From Tomocerus qinae (Eukaryota; Arthropoda; Collembola; Entomobryomorpha; Tomoceridae), in NCBI GenBank assembly GCA_020055645.1, contig CM034548.1:26524201-26588200 (forward strand): a DNA stretch of 64,000 bases. The letters are read 5' to 3'. Positions 1 to 12,305 of this stretch are shown piece by piece; the stretch's first letter is position 1; each line of letters starts with the position of its first letter. Position numbers and translations under genes: made by a program. Below the pieces are notes generated by a model that worked only from the letters and a program-made list of their open reading frames with translations, searched no databases and had not been told where the DNA came from.

Positions 1-3000
1 TTCGCATTTGTATGAACCATGTGTGTTGACACAATGCCCAATGCACAAATAACCCTCCTTTACTTGGGCACATTCATCTTCATCTTGACAAGTCCTTGTA
101 GTTAATAAACAAAAAATTATGTAGAATTCATGAAAGCATGAAATGATACAATGTTTATGTTGAATTGCTAAAATTTTATTTACCTTCCGTCCTCGCTAAG
201 ATTAAATCCAGAACCACAGGAGCATTTATAAGATCCCCAAGTATTGATACAGTTTTGTTCACATAGTCCACTAATTGTCGTACATTCATTTATGTCTGCG
301 AGAAAGATATTTTGCATTATCCATTATTATTTTATTATTTCCTCCCGCATATTAATCAATCCCGAAGAAGATAGAATACCTGAACAAGTTCTATTATCTG
401 TCCCCTCTTCAAATCCTTCCTTACAGATACAACGGAAAGACCCAGCCGTATTATGACATTCCGCATTACTAGCACAAACCTAGAGAAACATTCATAATAT
501 TTAATACCATGCATTTTTGTTTCTCTGTGTTGTAGGATTTGTCTGGAATTGCATAGAAATGCTTTGATAGAAATATTATATTATCACATACTTGACCGTT
601 GTATCTAGAACACTCATCAATATCTTCACAATCTCCAGACGATGTGACGGAGTAGCCCTATTTATTTTCATTCCAAAATAAACAGTTAACCTTTGATTAA
701 CCTCCAAAATATATATGACCTTGCGCTACTCATCAACCTTAAAAAAGATGTACACATACCTGGGGACATTGACAAATATAACCTCCACCTCTATTTAAAC
801 ATTGTTGATTTCCCTTGCACGTGTCCAATCCTCGTTGGCATTCATCAATATCTATTAAATTGAAATATTAGTAGAGTATAAAACAATATGAAATTTTAAT
901 CTGAGCCTTATTTTAAAAAACACAATAATAATGAGGCATACCAGTGCACTTGGTTCCACTTGGATCTGGCTCTAAAATATATGCGATATAAACGAAAAAT
1001 TATCATAAAATTAATAGGTACCAATCAAGCATAAAACTCGTCTATACTGTGACGGACATCTACTTATGCTCCCAAAAAATTAAAAATATGCCAAAATTAA
1101 TCTGTTTCAATTTATGTCTTACCAAATCCTCCCGGACATATTATTTTCGATAGACATTGATAAGACCCTTGTGTGTTAACGCATTGTTGGTGCGATGAAC
1201 AGAGGGATCTACCAGGGGTAGCCAATCGGCATTCATCTACATCTGTCAAAAATTTAATAACGATTTCATTAAAAGATGGATATCTCACAAGAATTACTGA
1301 ACTGCTATATGATGTTGAACTTTAAGAAAATGAAATAAGTGGATAAGAATATATATAGTACAAAGACTACTCTAACCAGTGCATTCCCCACGAGAGTTAA
1401 ACTGGAATCCAGACCCACAGTTTGGTCGACAATCTCCAGTTTGGGTCATGGACATGCCAGAGGGGCATTGACGAGCTTGTTTCTCACAACGAAAGGATCC
1501 CAACGTATTTTTGCATTGCCATTCTGGGCCCAAACGATTGCAATTATGATTACCAAACAGACATTCGTCATCATCTAGAAACAAATAACAATAGATTATA
1601 TTCGTTTAGAAGGCGTTGTATAGCAACACAGTTCTTTGTAGATATTTTGTGTTAAAACAAACTATGCGTTATTTCTAATCAGTATCACTAAACACATTTC
1701 AATGTTCATATGAAAATACTCATTTCCTACCTTCACATTGACCAGTCTGAGAATTTAGAGTATATCCCGTTCCGCACCCCGTGATTCGAATACAAGTAAA
1801 AGAGCCTGGAGAATTGTCACAGCGTTGACTATTTAAACAAGTATGCTGGTTTGTCTGACATTCGTTGATATCTTTACAAAAAAACCAATTAGGTATATTT
1901 AACTACACCCTTAAGAGTATATAATGGCTTTTATAACTGATGAAGCATACAAAAATATACTGAGACTACTAACCCAGACATGCCCGTGTGACTGGATCTC
2001 TGTAGTAACCAGTTCGACAATGACAATAATAGCTTCCAACAGAATTCTGACAAAGCTGTGTACTATCACAAGGGTTGTTTTCCTCGCATTCGTCAATATC
2101 TGAAAGGAATTTTCTTATTAGCAATTCAGTACTACATTGTTTTACCTGTTTTTGAATATTATTTTTGCTAAGGGGATTTCATAAAATCATGGCAAGTATA
2201 ATTAGCGTTAGACATATTGAATATTCTTAAACATCTTCTTTGACAACTTTGTAACCGGGTAATAATGTCTGAAAGCATGTAAGTTTGATTATGAACACAC
2301 TCTCATAGTGTACTGATAACATGTCGATGTCGATAGTTATATCTTCACGTATTCTTGTTAATTACATATTTACGAGCGAATAAATTGGCAGTTTCAAAAT
2401 AATTTCTGATGTGAATTAAAGTTGAAACAACTACTATAATTGTGCATGAATTAAAGTAATTCTATATTGGTAATACTTGGACTTTTGAAAAGTGCACTTT
2501 TCAAAAGTCCATAAGTATTGTAGATACGAGATTAATACAGTAACATCTGATACATTGGACGCCGAAATTAGAAAAAACATGAAAAAGTTATTTAAAAGGA
2601 ATAACTGGCATTCCCCTCTAAGGAATTTTAACACCATTAACTGTGTGAAATTTGTCTATCTGATGTCAAAAATTATTAGCATTGAAACCTTCACACGCCC
2701 GATTTTCCCCAGGTCTTGTTGGAGGGACCTCACGGTAGCCGGTAGGGCAGTTGTCGGGCTTTTGAACCACATTGTTTTGTTGGTTGTACCTATTGTTGCG
2801 TTCTGAAGTTGATGGGGCTGGCCGAGCGGTCCCGGTACCTAATCAAAAAACAAGGTTAGCGTTATAGCATAAGCTAAAACATTAGACTCACATTCTTCGG
2901 CGTATTCCACTACCTTGGAGTATGCTCAATGTAATTTTATCCACCAAGAGATAATGAATGGTCGGCGTAGTCAGACAGTCAGAGATATAGAAAAGCAAAG

Positions 3001-6000
3001 GAAATGTGAGTAGCTTACCTCTTGAAGAATATTCGTTGTCCCTATCCCTGTCTCTGTCTCCTGAACGCGTGGAGAAAAAGTTATCTGGAATTGTGTTATC
3101 AGTGAAGCCATTATTATACTTTTCCTCTTCATCATCGTCTCCCGTTGCATCATTGTCATTTTCTACCGTACTACTACTTTCACAACGATAACCGCCTATC
3201 TCATTGATACAGGTTTCAGATGGGGCACATGTGTGTAATCCAGAACTGCATTCATCTCGGTCTATTAAACAATATTCACACACAATACTGTTACACATGC
3301 CATGGATTTTATTCCATTTCACTATCTACTTCGCTTATTGTCATTTAATGCATTTCTTTTACAAAAATTATCGACATGGTATACCTTGACAGAGAAACGT
3401 GAAATTTTGGTTAGTTTCATATCCAGGAGGGCAGTTATTGTCCGAATTGTGGGTCAATTGATGACATTGATAACTTCCAGGAACATTGACACAAGACTCC
3501 TTGTCGATGACACAATCATGAGTGCCTTCAGTACACTCATCGATGTCTATAAACAAAAAAGTGTCTTAAAATGTGTAACTTAGATTCGATAACAATCTAT
3601 CCCAGTTGTGCTTTGTTATTATTATTTAAAAACTCCAACCATTCATATTATAGTACTACCATGGACATGCTTGCCACTGACAATACTTATTTTTAATATT
3701 AATAGCATTAATATATATATTTGTGCAGTCATTGCATTTGAACAATTCATGCATTCATATAACAACGTCGATCATTCCGCAAGTGCTCGCATGCTATTAT
3801 CAAAAAGATTATTATGAAGGAGCTCTAAGCTCAGCTCTCTGAGGAAAACAGACCCTGACAAGAGCGGATTCGAACTTCAAACCGGTATCCACTGCGACAC
3901 TGGATATCGCACTCATAAGCTCCAGCTGTATTTCTGCAAACTTCGGATTTGTCGTCGCAACTGTCAAGATTCTCGGCGCATTCATTCACGTCTATAGGCT
4001 CCAACCAAAGTCAACCAAAATACTCATTTCCAATTTCCTAACTTTTTTATATAGCATTTAAATGAAGTCATCTTATCAGCTATTGGCTGATCTTTGAGTG
4101 TTTTCAATAAGTTTACGTTTGGGTGGTGAAATTAATTAAAAAATAATCTATTGATACTTAAAACAGTCTAACATATTAGCGCAAAGTGCAAACTCTGGTA
4201 CCAAAAAAAGATTTCTTACAAAATATTATGAAGCTAATTCTCATAAAATTATTTCACGTTTCCGTTCAATGCCCCTTTAGCATGTGTTTAATATTCCTGG
4301 TTTATCCTGAGTAGTCATGTTTACCAAATTACATATCAACTGTCTTTTAAATTCCAACAAAGAAATCGTCAATATATATTTATAATTTCATAATAATTTT
4401 CAGCCTATCCAATACAGATACGCAAGAACGTAAGAACTTTTCTTAAACTTTTCTAATCTGTGCTCATGTTTCTGAAAAAAATGTATTAGCAAAGTAGGGT
4501 AGGGATTTAAAAAGTACATATTCATATTGTATGCAGTATGTATGAAATTTGAAATGGAAATGATAGACTGAGATGCACAATGCAGCTCACCTTCGCAATT
4601 CAGAGTATTATTGTTAAACTTGTAGCCAGCAGGACAGTTGTAACGGTTGAACTCCTTTTTCCCTCTGCAATCAAATCCTCCAGGAGTATTAATACAGTAT
4701 TGAATCTCTCGAACACAAATATCAAAACCTTCAGCACATTCGTCAATATCTAATAATTAAAAAAACGTACAGGTAATACATTCAGACTATAATATAGTAT
4801 ATTCAAAGCTTATTTAGTTGAGTGTAACTAATTACCAACACAATTGGAAGTTTCTTGGTTATAGCGATAGCCTGGAGGGCATTGAAGATTTCTTTCATTT
4901 TCTCGTGGAGTTCTTTCACACAGAAATGATCCAATGGTGTTCCTACACGTTTTGTAAGGGTAACAAGCTCTACTGCCTTCAGAAGTGAGACATTCATCAA
5001 TATCTATTACAAAATACGAAAGTTGTAACCAGGTTATCAAGACATTTATGTAAATGTGTTCAATGGGCAATGCTTGTAATAAATATGCAAATACCAAAAT
5101 CCAAATAGTATCATCTACTTTCATGTTCATCGTAGTTAATACAATGATCATAATAATGAGCTTTGGAGTGGCAATTAAGACTAACAATATCCTTCAAATA
5201 AATATGCAAAAGGAGCTAAAAACTGCAATACCATCGCAAACTTGTGTTTGTGTGTTGTAAACAAATCCTACTGGACATTGTCCCGATGCAGTAGCAGCTC
5301 TATTTCCGCTCCATGAGGAATTATTTGCCTGTTGTTGCGGATTACTATTGCTACTTGATGTAGCAGTTTGTGTGGGGTCGTGTTGGCAAGATTTTCCATC
5401 TGGAAGTAGTTTGAAGCCTTCCCGACAAGTGCAAACATAAGAATTTCCTTCTGTTACACAAAAATGAGAACAGAGTTGCCCTGGGAATAACGAGCAAAAA
5501 TCTTGAGGTTCAGCGTCCCTTGAGTGAGGGCGAAACGGTTTACTAGGTTGAGATACGTCTGTAGAATATAGCATAGAATTATATGAACATTAAATGTCAA
5601 AGATGTTATTTGAAGAGAGGAAGTCCCAAATGAGGAAATCGACATTGAATTATATCACATCCGTTCTACTCAGTTTCACTTTCAAGACACGAAGCATTTT
5701 AAAAGTGTTATATCAACAACATAAATGTCGCTGTATAAATCTACATTTACCAAAGCTTCACTGATAACTATACATTTATAAATATATTTTAGACATAAAG
5801 CGGAGACGAACAGAAAATCGTTGTGATAGAATATTTCTATATAGTTTTACCTGGAGAATCAGTACTGTGGCTACTGCGGTGGTTGAGATTTGATGGAGGG
5901 GCGGCTTTTCCTCCAGCCTGAAGGCAGCACCTTGTTAATGAAGTGTCCCATGGTGGACCCAAGGCTAACTTCAAGGAATGAAATTCGCAATGTAGGCCCA

Positions 6001-6654
6001 TAGCACCGGCAATAAGGCCGAGTTTGCAGCCTTCGCAGCAGTCCTGAATAGCAATTAATACATCATTTAAAAACTAATAATTGTCAGGCAAGATGTTTTC
6101 ACGTACTTTATGGTAGTGTCCACCTTGACCATATCCCATGGTACATTCTCTGCCTGATTTAGCAGATTCATGGCCAGCTTGGCATTGTCGTTCTCTATAA
6201 CAAAAATTTGCAACGATAGATATGTATAGGCGTTTACTTTCCTTAGGTATAACATTATGAATTCCAGATCATTGAATGAAATTGTCACTTTAAATCACAA
6301 ATTCGGATATAATTTTACCTGTAAGTGCGTCTACAACAGGCATCTATTGTGGACAAGCAAGGGGCTTGATGTTCAGCGGAAATACCTGTTACTGGGGCAT
6401 TGTGATCTGTACACGTTTTATTTTCCCATGCCCATCGGATCCCCAAATTGCAGCATCTTGACAAAATGCTTTCCAAACCGTCTGTCGATTTCATAAAAAG
6501 ATTTGATGTTAAACAAACTTTTGAAAATGTGAACTGTGGATGAGTTTGTTGCTAAAAAATTTGCTGCAACAAGAGTTGTTTTAGTCTTACCAGTTTCTGA
6601 ATAAACCGCAAGTAAGCATAATAACGCCGCACTTATCACGAATAGTTTTTTCAT
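1..6654 (-). CDS. Fbln1: Fibulin (fibulin-1-like), 5' portion, 21 coding exons; continues off the left edge
   Basis: This gene encodes a secreted extracellular-matrix glycoprotein. Coding exons, in transcript order: 6591-6654, 6319-6385, 6107-6194, 5851-6043, 5232-5558, 4836-5003, 4591-4749, 3854-3991, 3385-3546, 3019-3261, 2689-2838, 1974-2099, 1731-1871, 1377-1574, 1123-1242, 942-971, 760-851, 592-657, 380-479, 184-295, 1-94. All junctions are GT/AG, the phases agree throughout, and the sum is 946 codons. The start at 6654 gives a signal peptide ([19 protein letters not shown]). Next comes a Cys-rich anaphylatoxin-like region with CC pairs ([23 protein letters not shown]) and then about 14 EGF modules, mostly calcium-binding, opening D-I/V-D/N-E-C and usually on phase-1 exons. 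The sixth module is split over two exons by a long acidic insert. This order matches fibulin-1, but the part in view already exceeds the roughly 700 residues of the human protein. The fibulin-type C-terminal domain must lie to the left. Which fibulin paralogue it is remains inferred. Confidence 0.9.
2472..2519. repeat. Near-perfect palindrome in a fibulin intron
   Basis: Bases 2479-2510 form a perfect 32-bp palindrome centred on GTGCAC (left half GGACTTTTGAAAAGTG). It extends outward through AATACTT and AAGTATT with a two-base asymmetry, giving a 48-base near-palindrome. It lies in the intron between the exons at 2689-2838 and 1974-2099. No loop separates the arms, so it would extrude as a cruciform. 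It could be a small MITE core or a chance structure; function unknown. Confidence 0.8.
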
Positions 6655-8916
6655 CGCTCGGCACAAAAGATTATAGAATTTTAAATAATATGGATGGAAA
6701 TATATTTGAAAGGAATGAAATGTATGAGACACAATTTAGGATAAAAATTAATTGCAATTTGTTTGCGAACACCGGTTTGTCTATTCACTATTCACTTCAA
6801 TAATCATTCACGGGCGTCGTGAATTCTCAATCCTATCCTTATAGTTTTATGTTAAGGGAAATGCTTTTTAGCAAATAAATAAACAGATGTCTGTAAGTAA
6901 TGTATAATAAATCTTGGATGGCTGTAGGCATATACAAACATAAATTCTTAGATATTTGGCTTCTTGATTGATAGGATATTCTACTTAAATATAATATGAT
7001 TCAATTGACTTTGAAGATTCTCAGTAAAATATTTCTCTGACTTGTATGTAGGTGGTTCGTTGTATAATGTAGTAACTTGGAGCACGTATAAGAAGTAAAT
7101 GTGACATTGTATCAGTTGTATGAAGTGATAGTGTCAGGGGAGATTGTCAAGCTCATCCGAGAATAAGATCAAGCGAATCCTTAGCATGATCTTTATTTGT
7201 ATTAGGCTTATCCCCATTCTTATCTAAGAAGGACAGTTTATAAATACTCAGACAGCAAATAATATATAATAAGACGAAACTGTTCTGAAAGATGAGCAAG
7301 TTGCGTTTTTAGAAAATGAGGCAATAATAGGTAACCAGTATAACATGATATTTTGTTATTCACCTACGTATGTATATTTATGTCGTCCACTTCTCAAGTT
7401 CTCATCGCCAGTACTCAAAGTACCTATAGCTATATAAATCAGAGTCACTGCGTCAATACTAATGAAATCTTGCTGTGTGGGCCATAATTCTTCGTATCGA
7501 AAATGATTATATTTATATAAAAATTCACAATGTGTCGACGTGTACTTGGGTCCAATGAAATACTAACATACTAAATACTATCATGCTGTGTTCTATAGAT
7601 TTTTTTACTACAAATGCCACTCATGTGGTGTCAAAGGTGATGTGGACGTAATAAATTGTACTGTACGCAGTAATATATGTATGTACATTTAGGTATATTG
7701 GAGCTCTTTCCTAAATGTGAGAAAAATAATATAATCTAAAGTAATGCGTTAATGAGCACGAGAAATATATCCATAAAGAAGTATATCTATGGACGTTTAT
7801 CTCAATATTCTTTTCATTTTAAGACCAAACTACATACATACGTGAACTACAGCATTTAACACGTAATTGCATTCAATTGACTTGACACTTCAAGATACCG
7901 TATGCCAATTTTGTCCAAGTTTGCAAAACATTCCACTCGTCACATAAAAATAAAATGAGTTATACTCCGTCATATTTATACATTTTTATATTTATAACAT
8001 GTAGTACACTATTTAGCATTTATATTATTGCCTTATTGCCTGTCTATCTATAAAGGTATAGTATAAATTTGCATGCTATACAGATAAATGTTGAATAAAC
8101 ACTTACCTCCTCCATAACTCTTTGATAATAAAAAGTCTGTGCCGCCAGAATAAATAAAATTGCCATTAAAGTAGTATATAAGAAGAAAATTGCATGAAAT
8201 GGTAATGTAGCATACAATATTATTATACTACATAAGAAACTTCAAGAGTTGCCACATACATTTGTGCATAAAATCAAAGCCCCAATTATTTCATGCACAA
8301 TGGTATACGCTATGTAAAGATTACTGTCTTCATTTTTAGTAACTGCCCACAAAATAATTTGTCAGCTTTCAATAATTAAAATTGGTCTGCTTTTCTTAGT
8401 TTGTAAGAACATAATTGTAATGATATGTTTTCCTTATTCTACTTTTCTCTCCTATGGTTTTGTACAAGTCCAAGTTTATCAAATACGTCTTTTGTTCACA
8501 ACAAAAAACTGCAGCGCCAAGCTACTTTGGAAAGTAAATCATGGGCATGAAACTGACAATGATAACGGCTGCTAAGTAGGTGAAAATGACGTGTTACTGA
8601 AATTGGTTGATATTGATTTCTTTATAAATTAATGAAACAATGCAAAATGCAAAATCTAACTAAATTAGGATTTTGTTTTTCTGTTGAACGTTTGATGATG
8701 ATAACCTACTTTACATACTATTTATTACATAGTTCAAATATGTCATAAGTTGAGATGAGACACTACATGATCAGCTGTCTGTCGTTAGGTTTTTAAATAT
8801 ATTTCAATATTATACAGCAGAGCTACTTATCTGTACTATTTTAAAAGACGAATTTCATAGACATGATTTCAATTGATTAGTATAATTAAGGTGACATGTT
8901 ATTTTGGCAAATGCAC
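6655..8916. other. Intergenic/upstream region of the fibulin gene, no coding gene seen
   Basis: AT-rich sequence with only short scattered frames. It should contain the fibulin promoter and 5' UTR. The one structured point is a strong minus-strand donor at 8105-8106 (GGAGGAG followed by GTAAGT), preceded by an ATG; it could end an untranslated or short coding first exon, but no partner acceptor is evident. A short ATTCAC/GTGAAT inverted pair lies near 6800. Confidence 0.5.
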
Positions 8917-8924
8917 ATAGACAC

Positions 8925-9110
8925 CAAGCACGTATTTAGTAGGGGGGCGGGGGGGCGCAGCGCCCCCCCTAAATCTGAGAAAAAGAGGATTTTTTTCTCA
9001 AAAATTGCCTAAAATTGCAAAATTTTTTCGCGCTTCGCGCGAATATGTCTTATTTTTGGTATAATTTTTGCTTCCGCCCCCCCTTGAACAAATTTCTAGA
9101 TACGTGCCTG
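8925..9110. mobile_element. hAT-type MITE, 186 bp, with 8-bp target duplication
   Basis: The element begins CAAGCACGTATTTAG and ends CTAGATACGTGCCTG, so the ends are inverted repeats of a CAGGCACGTATCTAG-like terminus. It is flanked by perfect direct repeats of ATAGACAC at 8917-8924 and 9111-9118. Just inside each end is a run of G (left) or C (right), with a small G/C hairpin near 8941-8968. CAG-type ends with 8-bp target duplications are the hallmark of hAT transposons. There is no coding capacity, so it is non-autonomous. Two relatives lie at 19486-20160 and 20262-20426. Confidence 0.88.
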
Positions 9111-9364
9111 ATAGACACTATAAACACAGAAATTGATAAATTAAATGGCTGTACAATCTGATTTGAAGCCAACCATTACTTACTGTTTGCAAAAATTAGA
9201 AAGCAAGAATTAGTATATTTTTTATATTCTAAAATTTCCCAAGTTAAGGCACTAGTGTAGAAATATCTATACTATAATCGTATTTTATATATAGTTAAAA
9301 ATGAACCATCTCTTTATCTTATGCAGTTGTGTGCATTTGAGACTGTCACTGTGGCACTGAAGAT

Positions 9365-12305
9365 TTACTCTGTTTTCATTTTGTCTATCATGTCTGTGAG
9401 ATTGTAGGCGGATGGTTTCTCTTCAGATATATCTTCTGGGTCTACATAAGGCATGCAGGCATGAGTCCAAGGATAATATTCCATGTCATTAGTACAAGTG
9501 TGTATTTGAATTTGCCCTTTATTACAGCGTAAATAGTTTGATTTGTCTTTGGGGTCAGCGTACAATCTCCCATTATTGTCGCATAGTTCTTCTGCAAATA
9601 TCAATACAAATAAAAATATTATATTATGTAGACAAAAGAACATTTTCTAATGGGATAATTATTGAATAAAAAGCATTCGGGCAAAGGTATAGGATTCTGT
9701 AGGAGATTTCATCAAAAGCACTTTCGTAAGCCAAGGAAGTAGCACATTCGTAAATTACATTGTATATTTCGTAAACCCCTGAATGCATTATCGTAAACTG
9801 CAATGTACATTTTGTTAACTTTCATTAACATTATTGTAAACAATCTCAGGCATTATCGTAAATCATTTGCAACGCTACTGGCATTAAAATTATCTAAACT
9901 ATTTATAAAAGTGCAAATCTCAGTGATGCAAGCGGTAGTTCTTGTCTTGCTGTTGAGCTGAGAACATGAGTGTCGAGGTTCATTTTGTTTAGTACCCCAT
10001 TATTTCATGTGCGGGAAAATTTAAAAATTTGGCTATTTACATGTTAAGTAATGAAAATTTTCAAGTCCAAAAGGCTTTTTAACTAATTGCTTAATTGAAA
10101 AAAATAAAGATACAAAAAATGCTTCCTTCCCATTTTGAAAGGCTGTAAAATGGGAAGGAAGTGGACAATCGTCAAAAAAATACTTGACTTTTTAGATGAC
10201 AATATGAAAAACATTTTTTGTCTCTTTATTTTTTTCAGTTAAGCAATTAGTTAAAAAGCCTTTGCGACTTCAAAAATTTTATAATTTACATGTAAGTGGC
10301 CCAATTTTTAAATTTTCCCGCACATGAAATAATGGGATCCTTAATTGTCAGAGAGGTAGCGAAAAGGTGGTCATGGGCTATGCCGCATAGCCTATGCCTA
10401 TACCAAAAAAAATCAAAAAAAGATGTGACATATAGTGGTGTTGCGAAAAAGAAGTTTGCCCAACTCGAAATATCTTTGGTCGTGTTAGTGAACTAGAAAT
10501 TACAAGGAACGACAACATTGAACCTGATTGTTCATTGTGGCCGCTGGAAGATAAATTGAAATTGAAAAATTAGTTTACTTTAACTTTAAAATAAGCAAAA
10601 TATGTAGATTACTTATGTGATTTATGTATCATTAAATCAAAAAATTGATTTATGTAAATCAAAATAAAAGTTAACGGATATATACAGTAATCGCTAATCC
10701 CCTAATTTGCAAAGCCTGGTACGGATTGACTCTAAATGTTACGGTGTTAAAATGTTTAGATTAGGTTAAATTCGGTTATGGTAGTCAGAGGATTTGCCAT
10801 TGCCTTTTTATGTTTACGAAAATGGTCCCTCAAGTTTACGAAATTGCATATGTCAACTCAACCAAAGGTTTACGAAAGTGTTATTGCAAGTTTACGGTAA
10901 TGTCGGTGTGGTTTACGAAAATCCAAATGTCATATGCTGTTGATGATATCTCCATATATACCAGTTATAGACCAATGACCAAACACATCCATTGTTAGAA
11001 ATTCCCCTCGTACTATTACCTCACCGGGCTATTACCGGTTTTAATACCTCCCAATACGATTGCTACATATGTTTTACGTATGTAAACCCCCTAAGACTTT
11101 GAGTAACGTCATTCGATTCGAAGTCAAAATCCCACGAACTCCACCCACTTTTCAGTGGCATAGGGTGGGGATAATCCGGAGAAAAGTTTGTAAGAATATT
11201 AATAATAATCCAGCTACTCTTAAGCGGGTAAAATTAAGACGATACCAGAGTCGCTCTTCCTTTTGTTTAATGGGTATGGTGTATTTTAGTCATTTAATTA
11301 GTCTCAAAATACCTTTATAAGTGTAAAAATGGAACCATTTCTTGTTATAGCTTTTATCAAGAGTTCATCGATTAAGCGACTTAAGCTTGGAGAATAAGGT
11401 CTACCAAAATAAAGTTAGTAGTAGTAGCGTGACAAATGGTTTCATTTTTTAATGCCATTTACTATAAAGCATTAGCCCACCTTCACAGCGACCTTCAGGC
11501 ATACACTTTCTACGAAGGGCGTCAAAATTTTCACCGTCCGGACAGTCTTTCGTAGTACCCGCAGAGTTTGATCTGTATTAAAATGTAAAAATATTTCGCA
11601 TTAACCACAAATTTTAGTATGGCTGAAAAAATTAAGAAATTAGAAGCCCAATGGCGGAATCCTAAGCCAGACAATTTAAAATGTCATTTGAATATATGGC
11701 TAGTGAATCGGTATTTTATAATCGTCAACAGGACAGTACTTTTGAATGTAATTCATTTGATACGCTATAATAATATTTAATCCAAAGCAGTACATAATTT
11801 GCACTACATATGCTTCAGTCGTATTTACTCAACTAAGTATTGCTTTATTTTGCTTTTGAAACTACGGCATGTTTCTGTAGGATACCTACTTATTTACAAA
11901 GCTTGCAAGGATTTTGTTTGATTCTTGAGCTTTACTTTATATATAGTGTATAGCAAGTACAATAAAAAGAAAGATAGATATAGTAATGTCTGACAAGATA
12001 TGAATATTTCATGAAAATTATTTTTACTTCGAACATTCCAGATATTTAGTGCAATCACTCTTCAAAGGAAAGTTGCCCGACCGCTCGCATTTAGGAAGTC
12101 CAAGACCTGAAATTAAGCCACTAAGAAGACCTCCTCCTCCTGAGTGTCCTGAGGATGATGATGATCCTGGCATTCCTCCTAATAAATTGCCCAAAATTCC
12201 TCTCGAGTGAAATTCATTTTCGTCTATGAAAGATTTGCTATTGCTAGGCACAAAAATGGCCAAGAGATGAAATGCACTGAAACATATAAAACTTTGGATC
12301 TTCAT
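9365..12305 (-). CDS. Secreted protein with two chitin-binding type-2 (CBM14/peritrophin) domains
   Basis: Three exons: 12028-12305, 11481-11572, 9365-9591, with GT/AG junctions and matching phases. The product starts with a signal peptide (MKIQSFICFSAFHLLAIF), then a Ser/Gly-rich linker containing a GLLSGLISGLGL stretch. Domain 1 spans exons 1-2 with six Cys (CERSG, KSDCTKYLECSK, KDCPDGENFD, RRKCMP, GRCE). Domain 2 is in exon 3 (EELCDNNG, YLRCNKG, HTCTND, HACMPYVDP) and keeps only four Cys; its second and last conserved Cys are missing. A short acidic/basic tail follows and stops at 9365. CBM14 proteins bind chitin in cuticle or the peritrophic lining. Intron 2 (9592-11480) hosts a foldback-like element. 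A hydrophobic Met-initiated frame also runs straight into exon 3 from 9643 (see findings). The splice model is by eye; domain identity is firm. Confidence 0.82.
9725..10917. mobile_element. Foldback-type element: inverted arrays of a ~22-bp motif around a palindromic core
   Basis: On the left, a CGTAA motif recurs at about 9725, 9749, 9770, 9792, 9835 and 9857 (spacings near 22, one slot degenerate). On the right, the reverse complement TTTACG recurs at 10813, 10835, 10869, 10891 and 10912 (mostly 21-22 apart). Between them lies a ~345-bp imperfect palindrome (9994-10340) plus unique AT-rich sequence. Long inverted repeats built of short tandem units are the defining design of foldback (FB) transposons. 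No transposase frame is seen and no target duplication could be fixed, so the termini are approximate. The whole structure sits in intron 2 of the chitin-binding gene. Confidence 0.6.
9994..10340. repeat. Imperfect palindrome, ~345 bp, core of the foldback element
   Basis: The left arm (from 9994, containing CCCATTATTTCATGTGCGGG) pairs with the right arm ending at 10340 (CCCGCACATGAAATAATGGG) over about 125 bases at roughly 85-90% identity by eye. A second inverted pair at the centre (CTTCCCATTTT and AAAATGGGAAG) closes the hairpin near 10135. It could be a separate foldback MITE nested between the flanking arrays. Confidence 0.8.

Noticed and set aside
3863-3885. tRNA B-box-like sequence (GGATTCGAAC)
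   Set aside because: It lies inside a fibulin exon that reads through in frame, and no tRNA cloverleaf arms surround it.
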